From positions 248,001-312,000 of the forward strand of contig NZ_CACSJJ010000002.1 of the NCBI RefSeq assembly GCF_902706295.1: a DNA stretch of 64,000 nucleotides, read 5' to 3'. This DNA is from Arthrobacter sp. 18067 (lineage in GTDB: Bacteria > Actinomycetota > Actinomycetes > Actinomycetales > Micrococcaceae). Every line of letters begins with the position of its first letter. Position 1 is the first letter of the stretch. The position numbers and the translations under genes were made by a program. Below the pieces are notes generated by a model. It searched no databases. It worked only from the letters and a program-made list of their open reading frames with translations, and had not been told where the DNA came from. Below are positions 1 through 9,452 of the stretch, one piece after another.

Positions 1-305
1 AGGCGCTTGAGCGGCGTGAACCGCCAATCTTCCTCAAGGCCGTTCAGCGGCTTGAAGTCGGCCAGCTTGTACGACGTGAGGCGGCCCGCACGCGAGCTGT
101 CAGGAATGCCAACGCCGCCACCATGCGAGTGGCTCTTGGCCGAAGCGCCGGCGAGGGGACCAGCGGAAGGCTGCTCCGACGTCGTGCTGGTGTTCGTGCC
201 AGTGTTGACGGGCGAAAGGTTCTCGCCTTCCTCGGTGAAGCCGTTGATAAACGGCTGGGCCGAGGGCGCGCCGATGCGCGCCTTTTCAGTAGTGATATCA
301 GTCAT
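1..305 (-). CDS. sufD: SufD, Fe-S cluster assembly protein (N-terminal part, runs off window)
   Basis: The first 101 codons of a leftward gene are visible and the rest lies beyond base 1. It begins MTDITTEKARIGAPSAQPF, and the visible end (FKPLNGLEEDWRFTPLKRL) is the conserved SufD/SufB-like N-terminal segment. SufD is a scaffold partner of SufB in the SufBCD complex, which builds Fe-S clusters in the cytoplasm. The gene starts only 2 nt after the sufB stop, so it belongs to the sufR-sufB-sufD operon. Identification rests on this context plus the N-terminal motif; the core beta-helix domain cannot be checked here. Confidence 0.85.
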   Translation of the reverse strand, partial: MTDITTEKARIGAPSAQPFINGFTEEGENLSPVNTGTNTSTTSEQPSAGPLAGASAKSHSHGGGVGIPDSSRAGRLTSYKLADFKPLNGLEEDWRFTPLKR

Positions 306-307
306 TG

Positions 308-1771
308 TTAACCGACGGACCCTTCCATCTGCAGTTCAATCAGGCGGTTCAGCTCAAGAGCGTATTCCATGGGCAATTCACGGGCGATCGGCTCGATGAA
401 GCCACGCACGATCATGGCCATGGCCTCGTCCTCAGGCATGCCGCGGGACATCAGATAGAAGAGCTGCTCTTCGCTGACGCGTGAAACGGTGGCCTCGTGG
501 CCCATGACAACGTCGTCCTCGCGGATGTCGATGTACGGGTACGTGTCCGAACGGGAAATGGTGTCCACCAGGAGGGCGTCACAACGGACCGTGTTGGCTG
601 AGTGCTTGGCACCTTCGCGGACCTGGACCAGGCCACGGTAAGCGGCACGGCCGCCGCCGCGGGCCACGGACTTGGAAATAATGGAGCTCTTGGTGTTCGG
701 AGCAATGTGCACCATCTTTGACCCGGTGTCCTGGTGCTGGCCCTCGCCGGCGAAGGCGATGGACAGCGTCTCACCCTTGGCGTGCTCGCCAACGAGGTAG
801 ACGGCCGGGTACTTCATGGTCACCTTGGAGCCGATGTTGCCATCGATCCACTCCATGGTTGCGCCTTCTTCGCAGATGGCGCGCTTGGTAACCAGGTTGT
901 ACACGTTGGTGGACCAGTTCTGGATGGTGGTGTAGCGGACGCGGGCGCCCTTCTTCACGATGATCTCCACAACCGCAGAGTGCAGGGAGTCCGAGGTGTA
1001 GATCGGAGCCGTGCAGCCTTCGATGTAGTGAACGTAGGAGTCCTCATCAGCGATGATCAGCGTGCGCTCGAACTGGCCCATGTTCTCCGTGTTGATACGG
1101 AAGTACGCCTGCAGCGGGATGTCCACGTGCACGCCCTTGGGCACGTACACGAACGAACCGCCGGACCATACAGCCGTGTTCAACGAGGCGAACTTGTTGT
1201 CGCCCACGGGAATGATGGTGCCGAAGTACTCCTGGAAGATCTCCGGGTGTTCGCGCAAAGCGGTGTCGGTGTCCAGGAAGATGACGCCCTGGGCCTCGAG
1301 GTCCTCGCGGATCTGGTGGTAGACGACCTCGGACTCATACTGGGCGGCGACACCGGACACGAGGCGGCTGCGCTCAGCTTCGGGGATGCCCAGCTTCTCG
1401 TAGGTGTTCCGGATGTCTTCCGGAAGGTCTTCCCACGTTGCCGCCTGCTTCTCAGTGGAACGCACGAAGTACTTGATGTTGTCGAAGTCGATACCCGAGA
1501 GGTCTGCACCCCAGGTAGGCATCGGCTTGCGGTCGAAGTACTTCAGGCCCTTAAGCCGCAGATCGAGCATCCATTCGGGCTCGTTCTTCTTCGAGGAGAT
1601 GTCGCGGACAACCTCCTCGTTGAGGCCACGACGGGCATTTGCGCCTACGTCGTTCTTGTCGGCCCAGCCGTACTCGTAGTTTCCGATACCGTGCAGTTCG
1701 GGATTCTTCTCCAGAATCTCCGAGATCACAGTGCCTTCGGCTACCGCTTTCTCTGCTATTTGGTCCGTCAT
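308..1771 (-). CDS. sufB: SufB, Fe-S cluster assembly scaffold
   Basis: 487-aa protein starting [13 protein letters not shown], the usual SufB length (about 470-490). The conserved SufB core is present ([38 protein letters not shown], then a C-terminal [20 protein letters not shown]). SufB is the main scaffold for nascent 4Fe-4S clusters in the SufBCD complex. The ATG at 1771 overlaps the sufR stop by one base (TGATG), implying translational coupling. A longer open frame exists upstream, but it runs through sufR codons and has no SufB homology, so I reject it. No intein is visible, unlike some mycobacterial SufB proteins. Confidence 0.96.
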   Translation of the reverse strand: MTDQIAEKAVAEGTVISEILEKNPELHGIGNYEYGWADKNDVGANARRGLNEEVVRDISSKKNEPEWMLDLRLKGLKYFDRKPMPTWGADLSGIDFDNIKYFVRSTEKQAATWEDLPEDIRNTYEKLGIPEAERSRLVSGVAAQYESEVVYHQIREDLEAQGVIFLDTDTALREHPEIFQEYFGTIIPVGDNKFASLNTAVWSGGSFVYVPKGVHVDIPLQAYFRINTENMGQFERTLIIADEDSYVHYIEGCTAPIYTSDSLHSAVVEIIVKKGARVRYTTIQNWSTNVYNLVTKRAICEEGATMEWIDGNIGSKVTMKYPAVYLVGEHAKGETLSIAFAGEGQHQDTGSKMVHIAPNTKSSIISKSVARGGGRAAYRGLVQVREGAKHSANTVRCDALLVDTISRSDTYPYIDIREDDVVMGHEATVSRVSEEQLFYLMSRGMPEDEAMAMIVRGFIEPIARELPMEYALELNRLIELQMEGSVG

Positions 1772-2592
1772 CACGGCCTTTCTTGCTGGTTGTTTGATTC
1801 CTGGTACGGGTTCCCGGACTGCTCTGCGACATCCTGGGATGCCGTGGCAGCCGGGCGCCCGGTAGGTATGTGGGTGGTGCAAACGTGTCCGCCCTGCGCG
1901 AGCGTGGAAAGGCGCCGGACATCGACGCCCACCAGGCGGGAGAAGACCTTGGTCTCCGTGTCGCAGAAGACGGGGAACTCCGCTGCCAGCCGCTGGATGG
2001 GACAGTGTCCCTGGCAAAGCTGGACGCTGGACAGCGCAGCGGGCAACGGGGCCTTGGCTTCGATGGAATGAGCCGAGGCAACGAATCGGTCGCGGCTCAG
2101 GGCTTTCGAGAGCGCCATGGCCCGGGCAGTGATGTCATCTCCGGCGGCCTCGACCTCAGGAGCATAGCGCCGTTCCATGTCGGAGAAGCGCTCCTCCGCG
2201 TACTGGCGGACTGCGTCTTCACCGGCCAGTTCCTGGAGGCGCCGGAGCGCGGAGCTGGCAATGTTCAGGTAATCGTCGCCCAGCGTGGATTGTCCTTGGG
2301 AGCTCAGGACATAGCGACGCGCGGGGCGGCCAGCGCCGGATCCGGCCTTGGCTACGCGCTTGACCTCGATCACGCCGCTGCGTTCCAAATGGTCAAGGTG
2401 GCGGCGAACCGCAGCCGGTGTAAAACCGAGAAGGTCACCGAGCTCCGCGGCACTCACCGGGCCGTTTTCGAGAACTGCGCTCAGGACACGGTCCCGGGTG
2501 CGGTCATCGGCGTCCGGCAGCGCAGGCGAAGCCACAAAGGCCTCTGCCGCTGCAGCATGCCGCTTTGAGGGCATGGAAACTGGACTGCTCAT
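1771..2592 (-). CDS. sufR: SufR-type Fe-S-sensing transcriptional regulator
   Basis: About 273 aa. The N-terminal winged helix-turn-helix (roughly residues 25-95) contains [19 protein letters not shown]. The C-terminal part has the Cys cluster that typifies SufR (CQGHCPIQ, then FCDTETK, then GHVCTTH), expected to bind a 4Fe-4S cluster. Homologues next to actinobacterial suf operons repress the operon and derepress it under iron or oxidative stress. It is the first gene of the sufR-sufB-sufD operon. ATG at 2592 is chosen; an in-frame GTG at 2601 adds three residues. Neither start has a clear Shine-Dalgarno. Function is inferred from domain order and synteny. Confidence 0.88.
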   Translation of the reverse strand: MSSPVSMPSKRHAAAAEAFVASPALPDADDRTRDRVLSAVLENGPVSAAELGDLLGFTPAAVRRHLDHLERSGVIEVKRVAKAGSGAGRPARRYVLSSQGQSTLGDDYLNIASSALRRLQELAGEDAVRQYAEERFSDMERRYAPEVEAAGDDITARAMALSKALSRDRFVASAHSIEAKAPLPAALSSVQLCQGHCPIQRLAAEFPVFCDTETKVFSRLVGVDVRRLSTLAQGGHVCTTHIPTGRPAATASQDVAEQSGNPYQESNNQQERP

Positions 2593-2650
2593 GGAATACA
2601 CAACACAATCATGTCGTAATTTGTTTCATGCATCCAGTAAGGCAAGGCTG

Positions 2651-2669
2651 ACTTGGCTGCCTGCCAAGT
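2651..2669. promoter_or_regulatory. Perfect inverted repeat in the sufR / ABC exporter divergent region
   Basis: ACTTGGC-TGCCT-GCCAAGT is a perfect 7-bp inverted repeat with a 5-bp spacer. It sits 59 bp upstream of sufR and about 20 bp upstream of the -10 box of the divergent ABC gene. Size and position suit an operator for a dimeric regulator; SufR itself is the obvious candidate, but that is inference. Confidence 0.45.
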
Positions 2670-2688
2670 GTGACCGTACTACTTCACG

Positions 2689-2694
2689 TAGAAT
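2689..2694 (+). promoter_or_regulatory. -10 box of leaderless ABC exporter gene
   Basis: TAGAAT lies exactly 6 nt before the GTG start at 2701 and no Shine-Dalgarno is present. Transcription should start at or next to the start codon, giving a leaderless mRNA. I see no convincing -35. Confidence 0.55.
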
Positions 2695-2700
2695 ACTCTG

Positions 2701-3666
2701 GTGCGATCACCCGAATCCCCTGTCCTCACCATAGACGGACTCATTAAGGATGTAGGCCCTTTGGCCTCCCTTGACGGCAAGATGCTCCGGGTGGTCAGTG
2801 GACTGTCCCTGGTGGCCGAGCGAGGCCAGGTCACTGCCCTCCTGGGCGCGAACGGTGCCGGTAAAACCACCACCCTCGAATGTGCGCAGGGTTTGCAAAA
2901 GCGGACGGCTGGCAGCATTTCCCTGCTTGGCGCGGACCCGGACACGGCAGGTGCCGACTTGAGGTCCCGCGTAGGTGTGATGCTCCAGGACGGCGGACTG
3001 CCGCCGTCGGCCCGTCCGATTCCCCTTCTGCGGCACGTTGCCGGCATGTACCAAAACCCCATGGATGTTGACGCGTTGGTGGAACGGCTGGGAATCGGCC
3101 AGTTCAGCCGCACCAACGTGCGCCGTCTGTCCGGCGGTCAAAAGCAACGGCTGGCATTGGCAGCTGCGCTGGTGGGCAATCCCGAGATCCTTTTCCTCGA
3201 TGAGCCCAGCGCCGGACTTGATCCCCAATCGCGCCAGATGGTTTTCGAGCTGATTGCCGAACTTCGGGACGCCGGCATGGGTATCGTCCTGACCACCCAC
3301 CTGATGGACGACGCCGAGCGTCTTGCCGATTACGTCTACATCATCGACGGCGGCCATAACGTTGTTGAAGGAACGGTCGCCGAGCTGCTTCAGCACGATC
3401 ACGCTGCGGACACCGCCATTACCGACCGGACCCTTTACTTCGATGCCCCGTGCGGGCTCGATTTCGCCGGGGCTGTTGGCGCTGGTCTTGACCTATCAGA
3501 GACCAGGCCCGGTAGTTACTCCATCACCGGCCAAATCACGCCCCAAGACCTCGCAGCCTTGACTGCATGGTGGGCGGAACGGAATATCATGCCTGCCTCG
3601 CTGCGCTTGGAAGCCCGCAGCCTTGAAGACGTGTTCCTGGACATTTCCGGAAGGAACCTCCGATGA
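2701..3666 (+). CDS. ABC-2 type exporter, ATP-binding protein
   Basis: 321 aa. Walker A GANGAGKTT is at about residues 49-57, then the Q-loop region (MLQDGGLP), signature LSGGQKQRLALA, Walker B LFLDEP and D-loop SAGLD, and the switch His in TTHLMDD. The C-terminal ~90 residues are the extension usual in DrrA/CcmA-like ATPases. It pairs with the overlapping permease gene (ATGA). The same ABC pair lies between sufR and ctaA in other actinobacteria, including mycobacteria. The exported substrate is unknown; a role tied to heme or cytochrome oxidase is possible from context only. The GTG start is supported by a -10 box six bases upstream. Confidence 0.9.
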   Translation: MRSPESPVLTIDGLIKDVGPLASLDGKMLRVVSGLSLVAERGQVTALLGANGAGKTTTLECAQGLQKRTAGSISLLGADPDTAGADLRSRVGVMLQDGGLPPSARPIPLLRHVAGMYQNPMDVDALVERLGIGQFSRTNVRRLSGGQKQRLALAAALVGNPEILFLDEPSAGLDPQSRQMVFELIAELRDAGMGIVLTTHLMDDAERLADYVYIIDGGHNVVEGTVAELLQHDHAADTAITDRTLYFDAPCGLDFAGAVGAGLDLSETRPGSYSITGQITPQDLAALTAWWAERNIMPASLRLEARSLEDVFLDISGRNLR

Positions 3667-4427
3667 GCAAGCTCCTATCGCCAAACGCAGGGCCGGCCTC
3701 GTTGCCGCGCCGGATTATCCAGCAGGGGCGTTACGAGACGATCACCATGCTGCGCAACGGTGAGCAACTTATTCTCGCCATCGTGCTCCCGTTGATGGCG
3801 CTGGTGGGACTAGTGGTTACTCCCATGCTTGACGGTCTGGGCGGATCACGTGTTGACGTGGCCACGCCGGGAATCCTGGCCCTTTGTGCCATGTCCACGG
3901 CATTTACCGGTCAAGGCATTGCTACCGGCTTTGATCGCCGGTACGGAGTTCTTCGTTTCCTGTCCACCACGCCACTTGGGAGGGGCGGTCTGATTGCCGG
4001 GAAGATTCTCGCCGTATTGGTGGTTCTTTTCCTCCAGGTGCTGGTGGTGGGCACCATTGCGGCCCTGCTGGGATGGCAACCACGCCCGGAGGCCTGGCTC
4101 CCGGGGCTCGGGCTGCTGGTTCTCGGCGCTGCCGCTTTCACCGCGCTGGGCTTGCTGGTCGCCGGCACCGTCCGGCCGGAGGCCACGCTGGCGATAACCA
4201 ACCTTCTGTGGATCCTGCTCGGCGCGCTGGGCGGGATTGTGGTACCCGCCGACAGGCTTCCCGGCCCGCTGCAGGGCATCGTCCAGTTCCTTCCCTCAGG
4301 AGCCTTGGGCCAAGCGCTCCGGGATGCCTTCTTGTTGGGCACGGTACCGTTCCCGGCTGTTCTCATCCTCCTGCTGTGGACAGTACTGGCCGGTGCCGCA
4401 GCAATCCGATGGTTCAAGTGGAACTAA
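3663..4427 (+). CDS. ABC-2 type exporter, membrane permease
   Basis: 254 aa with about six hydrophobic segments (for example LILAIVLPLMALVGLVV near residue 40, ILAVLVVLFLQVLVVGTI near 118, and a last one ending GAAAIRWFKWN). The layout matches ABC-2 permeases that work as dimers with a separate ATPase. The ATG overlaps the ATPase gene by 4 nt (ATGA), so the two are translationally coupled. Substrate unknown. Confidence 0.88.
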   Translation: MSKLLSPNAGPASLPRRIIQQGRYETITMLRNGEQLILAIVLPLMALVGLVVTPMLDGLGGSRVDVATPGILALCAMSTAFTGQGIATGFDRRYGVLRFLSTTPLGRGGLIAGKILAVLVVLFLQVLVVGTIAALLGWQPRPEAWLPGLGLLVLGAAAFTALGLLVAGTVRPEATLAITNLLWILLGALGGIVVPADRLPGPLQGIVQFLPSGALGQALRDAFLLGTVPFPAVLILLLWTVLAGAAAIRWFKWN

Positions 4428-4474
4428 CCCGCCCCGAACCGACCAACCATGCAGAACCGAGAAGTGAGAAAACT

Positions 4475-5419
4475 GTGAGCACGGCATCGCGCCTCCCGAA
4501 AACCGTCCAGCGATTGACGTCCAAGCTGCCCACCGAGGTCAACAACGCCGTGCGCCGCCTGGCATTGTTCTCTCTCATCGGGCAGACAGTCCTCGTGGTA
4601 ACCGGCGGCGCAGTGCGCCTCACGGCGTCGGGCCTCGGCTGCCCCACCTGGCCGCGGTGCACCAGTGACTCACTCGTCAACACGCCGGAAATGGGCATCC
4701 ACGGATTCATCGAATTCGGAAACCGCCTGCTGACCTTTGCCCTCGCTGCCGTTGCCGCACTCATGCTGGTGTACTTGTGGAACCTCCGCAAGGAACGACG
4801 CGACCTTTTCATCCTGGCACTGGGACTCCTTGCCAGCATCCCTGCGCAAGCGGTTATCGGTGGAATCACCGTGCTGTCCAACCTCAATCCCTGGGTTGTT
4901 GGCCTGCACTTCCTTGTCTCGATGGCGCTGGTCGTTTTCGCTACCCTGTTGGTCAACCGGGCCTACGGCCGTACCGGGCACTTCATGAACCGGACGCTGC
5001 CTGCCCTCCCCGCGATTGCCCGCCCCGTGACGACGGCCGTTGCTGTTTTCTCGGCACTGTCTGTGATGCTGGGTGTCGTTGTGACCGGGGCCGGACCCCA
5101 TGCAGGCGATGCTGATGCTCCACGCAACGACCTGGACTGGGACCTCTTTTCGCACATCCACGCCGTTCCCGCCTACCTCATCACCGCCGGAACCCTGTTT
5201 GCTGTGTACCTGGTGATCCGCCACAAGATCGCCGGTCCGTTCAGAACTGCTACATACATGTTGCTGGGCGTGACATTGCTCCAGGCTGCCATCGGATTCA
5301 CCCAGTACTACAACGGAATCCCCGCACTCTTGGTCGGTGCGCACATGTTCGGGGCAGCACTCCTCATGAGTGCAGCCACCAATGCCGCCGATCTTGCAAA
5401 GCACAGCCCGGTCCGTTAG
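4475..5419 (+). CDS. ctaA: Heme A synthase (CtaA / COX15 family)
   Basis: 314-aa membrane protein with eight predicted helices. It oxidises the C8 methyl of heme O to make heme A for aa3-type cytochrome oxidase. Visible family features are the N-terminal GGAVRLTASGLGCPTWPRC with its Cys pair, a conserved EFGNR motif, and paired heme-ligand histidines (GIHGF, GLHFL, SHIHAV, GAHMF). GTG at 4475 gives the expected N-terminus; a long upstream extension of the open frame overlaps the permease gene and is rejected. Its partner ctaB lies 5.6 kb downstream, separated by an accessory block. Confidence 0.93.
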   Translation: MSTASRLPKTVQRLTSKLPTEVNNAVRRLALFSLIGQTVLVVTGGAVRLTASGLGCPTWPRCTSDSLVNTPEMGIHGFIEFGNRLLTFALAAVAALMLVYLWNLRKERRDLFILALGLLASIPAQAVIGGITVLSNLNPWVVGLHFLVSMALVVFATLLVNRAYGRTGHFMNRTLPALPAIARPVTTAVAVFSALSVMLGVVVTGAGPHAGDADAPRNDLDWDLFSHIHAVPAYLITAGTLFAVYLVIRHKIAGPFRTATYMLLGVTLLQAAIGFTQYYNGIPALLVGAHMFGAALLMSAATNAADLAKHSPVR

Positions 5420-5427
5420 CAGATCTC

Positions 5428-7395
5428 CTAAGCCCGGATCAGTTGCGCCGGGTTGGAACGCATGGCCAGCACGGCCGGATACACCGCGGACAAGGTGCCG
5501 CTGGCGAGTCCCGCCCCTATGCCCCATAGTGACGTGTACCAAGGGATCACAGCAGACCAACCTTCGATGGATGCGTAGGCCAGCACGGCTCCCATGCCTA
5601 CGGCTGCGCCTGCAGCACCTCCCAACGCTCCCACCACGGCACCTTCGACAAGGAACATCGAGGCCAGCACTCCTCGCCGCATGCCCAGGGCAAGTCGCAG
5701 TGCAATCTCGCTGGACCGCGCCAACACGCCCAAATACATGGTGGTTCCGGCGCTGAGGCAGGCCATGGCGAGCAGGATGACGGAGACAATGGCTACCAGC
5801 CTGCCGAGGTCCGTATTGATCCCTTGTTTGAGCTCCCGGAGGTCGGCCACCGTTTGTACTTTTACGGTCCCGGGTTCAGCAGGGTTGAGGGCCTTTGGCA
5901 GCGCCTCGGCAATGGCTGCCGGCATCCCTGGACTCGTCCTAAGGACCAGGGATGCTGCCACGTTGCTGGTCAAAGAGTAGGACCCGACTCCCACCATCAC
6001 CGCTGACGGCAGAACCGGGTCACGGCCCGGCTCATCAACAATCCCCACCACCGGGACCGGCTCGCCATACAGCCACACAACGACGCCGGGACCTGGCTTT
6101 GCGATACCCAGTTCATTGGCGGCATTCTGGCCCAGGATAGCGATGGGCCCTCCGAATGAATGGTCGAGCAAGGCAGCATCACCGTCGGACACCGTTGCCC
6201 CTTGGATTCGAAGGTAGGCGGAGTCGACGATCCGGACGGCCCCGTTGAACGCCGGTTGTTCGGGAAAGGACCCGGGCCGGAAGGTCGATGGTTGCACCAC
6301 CGACGATGAGAGCTCGGTGATGACTCCGGCATCGTCCACACCGGATAGCCTCCTGGCTGCCTGGAGATCGTTGGTGACAGCTTCCCACGAGGCATAACCT
6401 TCCTCGCGCGTGACCCGGACTTCGTCCCTCGCGGCCTCGTCGATCCGGGCAGATACCTTGACTGAGGCACTCTCGCTCAGCCCGATGGCCGCAACCAGCC
6501 CTCCGCTGCCAAGGAGAAACGCCATGATCAGCAAAAGGGCTTTGGATGGACGAATCGTCAGCGCAGAAACTGCGTCAGCAACAACATCCGCGGCCTCGTG
6601 GCGTCGGCGCCGGACCAACGCCTGTTTGTTGCTTCCTGGACTGGCGGCGGTTGCGGGTGTCCCGACGAAACAGCCGCGGCCGACCCCTGTGTCCTTGACG
6701 ATGGCCCCATCGCGCATCGTGATGATGCGGTCCGCGGCTGCAGCAATGTCGGGATCGTGCGTCACCATGGCCACGGTGGTTCCTGAGTCACTGAGCTCAC
6801 GCAAATGATGGATGACGATCTTGCCGTTCGCGGTGTCGAGGCTGCCTGTGGGTTCGTCCGCAAGCACAACTTTCGGAGCTCCGATCACGGCCCGGGCGAT
6901 GGCCAGGCGTTGACGCTCTCCCCCGGATAATAGCGACGCCGGGGTTGCCGCCCTGTGCCCAAGCCCAAATTTCCTCAGAGCGGGCATGACCAGCTGTTTC
7001 TGGACGGACAGCCCTATTCCCCGTGCGCGAAGGCCCAGCACGGCATTTCGGGCCGCGGCGTCACGCCCCAACATATGGGATTCCTGGAAGACAAAGCCAA
7101 AGACATCGGCCCGCCGGTCTGCCCGCGCTCTCTCGTCGAGGTCCGCGACATTCATACCTCTGATCCGGTATGTGCCCGATGTCGGTGTGTCCAAAAGACC
7201 AAGGACGTTGAGCAGCGTGGACTTTCCCGAACCGGAGGGACCCACTATGGCCACGAATTCCCCCTCATGGATGTCGAGGTCCACGTCCACCAACGCCATC
7301 GTCCCGGGAAAGCCGCGGCTAACGCCTCGTAGGCTGAGGATGGGCAGGCGCTGCGCACGCGCTGATGATTCGTGGGCGGGCACAAGCGCACTCAT
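5428..7395 (-). CDS. MacB-like ABC protein: fused ATPase and FtsX-type permease
   Basis: 655 aa. The N-terminal ATPase has Walker A GPSGSGKST (about residues 52-60), signature LLSGGERQRLAIA, Walker B VVLADEP and switch His VTHD. A helix follows near residue 290 (LLLIMAFLLGSGGLVAAIG), then a ~250-residue extracytoplasmic domain and three C-terminal helices of FtsX type. MacB proteins work by mechanotransmission on substrates outside the membrane rather than classical transport. ATG at 7395 overlaps the adaptor gene by 4 nt (ATGA). It is the last gene of a four-gene operon and ends 8 bp from the convergent ctaA stop. Confidence 0.88.
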   Translation of the reverse strand: MSALVPAHESSARAQRLPILSLRGVSRGFPGTMALVDVDLDIHEGEFVAIVGPSGSGKSTLLNVLGLLDTPTSGTYRIRGMNVADLDERARADRRADVFGFVFQESHMLGRDAAARNAVLGLRARGIGLSVQKQLVMPALRKFGLGHRAATPASLLSGGERQRLAIARAVIGAPKVVLADEPTGSLDTANGKIVIHHLRELSDSGTTVAMVTHDPDIAAAADRIITMRDGAIVKDTGVGRGCFVGTPATAASPGSNKQALVRRRRHEAADVVADAVSALTIRPSKALLLIMAFLLGSGGLVAAIGLSESASVKVSARIDEAARDEVRVTREEGYASWEAVTNDLQAARRLSGVDDAGVITELSSSVVQPSTFRPGSFPEQPAFNGAVRIVDSAYLRIQGATVSDGDAALLDHSFGGPIAILGQNAANELGIAKPGPGVVVWLYGEPVPVVGIVDEPGRDPVLPSAVMVGVGSYSLTSNVAASLVLRTSPGMPAAIAEALPKALNPAEPGTVKVQTVADLRELKQGINTDLGRLVAIVSVILLAMACLSAGTTMYLGVLARSSEIALRLALGMRRGVLASMFLVEGAVVGALGGAAGAAVGMGAVLAYASIEGWSAVIPWYTSLWGIGAGLASGTLSAVYPAVLAMRSNPAQLIRA

Positions 7396-8558
7396 TGCAG
7401 TTTCACCTGATCCCCTACGATCAGGCCGTCTACGTCCGCGATCGCCGCCCACCCGTCTGCCTGCGCGGTGACCTTGACCTCCAGGCGGCGGGGCTCGCTG
7501 TTCCCTTCAACCAGGAGGTACGGTGTCCCGCCGTCCTGGCGAATCGCAATGAGGGGAACGGCGAGGGACTCTGCAACTGCGCTGCCTGAAGTCATGGTGA
7601 CTGACTGGTCTGCGGCGAATCCCTGTGTCCCCGGCGGCAATGCTACGGTGATGTCTTTTCCAGGGATTTCGTTTTTGTTTTGGTCACCCTCCAGGAAGCT
7701 GCTGACCTGCACCACCGTGGTGTCCAGGACCGTTGAACCGGCCCTGACCGTTACGGGCGTGCCCACCACGAAAGTCTCGGATTGAACAACATCTGCACGG
7801 GCAACAATGGAGTCGTCGGCGACCCTGACCCGGGCCACGATCCCGTCCTCGGCCAGAAGTGAACCGGGTCCGGCGATGGAAGCTACAGTCCCGGAGTCAC
7901 CGGGGACCTGGACAAATTCCCGCCAGCGAAACATGACGCCCGACGAGTTCGTTGGTGCTGCATTACCAGCTTCCTCCTGAGGGAGTGGATCGGGCGCAGC
8001 GGGGGCTTTGTACCCTGCGGCTTTGTACCACGATCCCAGTGCCTGCTGAGTAGCCAGGTCAAAGGTTCCTGTTGTGGCGCATGCATACCCGAAGTTCGTC
8101 AAGGCCGCTTGGAGGGCTTTGACATCGGGACCCGAGTCCCTTGGGCTGATGTCCCGATACAACGGCACGCTGCTGGGCAGTATCAGCAGCGGCCTCCCGG
8201 AGACCACCGCCAGCACTTCACCGGGAACCACGGGGCTCCCGGCCTCTTTTGCCACGTCCGTCACCACCAGTCTGTCAACACCTTCGGCGGGGCTCGCCTG
8301 AAGGGTGGACTGGGCTCCTGGAACGACTTTCCCGGAAAGAACCACCTGTTTGACCACCGCACGGCGTTCTACCGTTGCCGAAACCGGAACCACCGAGGCC
8401 AGAGTCGGCATCGGCTCCGTCCCGGCCGTTGTGTGCGCTCCCGCCCAGTAGGCGGTACCCAAGCCTGCCAGCACAACGGCCGACGCGACAGATATCAGCC
8501 ACCATCGTGGGACGCGCCTCATGCCGCGGCGAATCAGCAGGGACTCAGAGTCCTGCAT
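7392..8558 (-). CDS. Membrane-anchored adaptor with peptidoglycan-binding domain (HlyD/MacA-like)
   Basis: 388 aa. A single N-terminal helix (WWLISVASAVVLAGLGTAYW) anchors a periplasm-side protein. Residues about 140-185 form a PG_binding_1-like domain (DSGPDVKALQAALTNFGYA, then FDLATQQALGSWYKAAGY), flanked by beta-rich HlyD/MacA-like segments. Such adaptors couple a MacB-type ATPase to the cell wall in Gram-positives. ATG at 8558 overlaps the lipoprotein gene by 14 nt; a start at 8522 is possible and a longer open frame to 8618 is not supported. Cargo unknown. Confidence 0.8.
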   Translation of the reverse strand: MQDSESLLIRRGMRRVPRWWLISVASAVVLAGLGTAYWAGAHTTAGTEPMPTLASVVPVSATVERRAVVKQVVLSGKVVPGAQSTLQASPAEGVDRLVVTDVAKEAGSPVVPGEVLAVVSGRPLLILPSSVPLYRDISPRDSGPDVKALQAALTNFGYACATTGTFDLATQQALGSWYKAAGYKAPAAPDPLPQEEAGNAAPTNSSGVMFRWREFVQVPGDSGTVASIAGPGSLLAEDGIVARVRVADDSIVARADVVQSETFVVGTPVTVRAGSTVLDTTVVQVSSFLEGDQNKNEIPGKDITVALPPGTQGFAADQSVTMTSGSAVAESLAVPLIAIRQDGGTPYLLVEGNSEPRRLEVKVTAQADGWAAIADVDGLIVGDQVKLQ

Positions 8559-9450
8559 CAGCCACGCCGTGATCGCGCAGTATTTGCTTGGCACGCTCCA
8601 CAGCGGCAGCCTTTTCATCTGCCAGGGCGTTCAGTTCAGCCTGATGGTCCTTCATCTGTGCTGCCTGGTACTCAGCGAGAATGTCATAGGGTTTGCCGGC
8701 GCCGCCGTTGGCCTCCTTGCAGTCCAGAGCCAGCAAGGCAACACGAATCTCGTCTTCCTTGGAGCCGCCCGACGTCAGATTCCACGAACCTTGCTCCGAA
8801 ACCTTGAGACCTTTCCCGGCCACGCAATCCTCCCAAGCCCGCCGGAAAGCCAAATACTCGGAATCGCGTTCCGTCAGCGCCACGGCGTTGCGCGTGATCT
8901 GATTCTGGACGGATGTGTCTCCAGCCAGACCCTCCAGGAGTTCGGGCAAACCTGCCCGCCCCACTGAATTGGTGCACTTCACTTCCGTTTCCTGTTGCTT
9001 GGCACTGAGGGGCGGGCGCTCGGGCTGCTCGTCCATCACGCCGGGAATCTGCCTGATCTCCGGCATGGCACCGTTCCTGGCAGCCAAAGAGCGGGACCAC
9101 TGACCATATCTGTAGTCCTGAAGGGCTTTACCTCCACCGCCCCATGGAGCCACCGTGAACCCGGCATCTTCCACGCAATCGTAGATGAGGAAGGCCACCG
9201 CCGAATTGACGATGACGTTCTCACGGTCTGAGTACCAGTAGGCACTCATCGGGAGAATCACCTCTCCACTGGCCTCGTTGAGTGACGCCGTGGCTCCAGC
9301 CCCGGCAGAACGATCAACGTCCGGCAGGCTGATGGCCGTGGACGCGGTGGGTGACGCTGCCGGCGGGCCCGAACAGGCCACGCCGGCCGGCACGACAACA
9401 GCCAGCGTCGCTGCGAACTTGAGAACCGCACCAAAAGTGGGAGATCGCAA
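8545..9450 (-). CDS. Secreted lipoprotein of unknown function
   Basis: 301 aa. A hydrophobic signal peptide ends in the lipobox PAGVAC, so Cys26 should be lipidated. The mature part has several cysteines (YDCVEDAG, VKCTNS, WEDCVAGKG, ALDCKEA) that may form disulfides, and a charged C-terminal helix. I do not recognise the family. The start is TTG with GGGG six bases upstream, only 2 nt after the I36-like stop. Its position between a secreted protein and a MacB-type adaptor suggests an extracellular binding or sensing subunit; that is inference. Confidence 0.75.
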   Translation of the reverse strand: MRSPTFGAVLKFAATLAVVVPAGVACSGPPAASPTASTAISLPDVDRSAGAGATASLNEASGEVILPMSAYWYSDRENVIVNSAVAFLIYDCVEDAGFTVAPWGGGGKALQDYRYGQWSRSLAARNGAMPEIRQIPGVMDEQPERPPLSAKQQETEVKCTNSVGRAGLPELLEGLAGDTSVQNQITRNAVALTERDSEYLAFRRAWEDCVAGKGLKVSEQGSWNLTSGGSKEDEIRVALLALDCKEANGGAGKPYDILAEYQAAQMKDHQAELNALADEKAAAVERAKQILRDHGVADAGL

Positions 9451-9452
9451 GG

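Noticed and set aside
1771..2017. Longer SufB with an 82-residue N-terminal extension
   Set aside because: The extra residues come from sufR codons in another frame and lack SufB similarity. ATG 1771 couples neatly to the sufR stop.
4073..4474. N-terminal extension of CtaA
   Set aside because: It overlaps the ABC-2 permease coding sequence in another frame. The family N-terminus begins after GTG 4475.
8559..8618. Upstream start for the adaptor gene
   Set aside because: It would lengthen the overlap with the lipoprotein gene to 74 nt and add residues unlike a membrane-anchor N-terminus.
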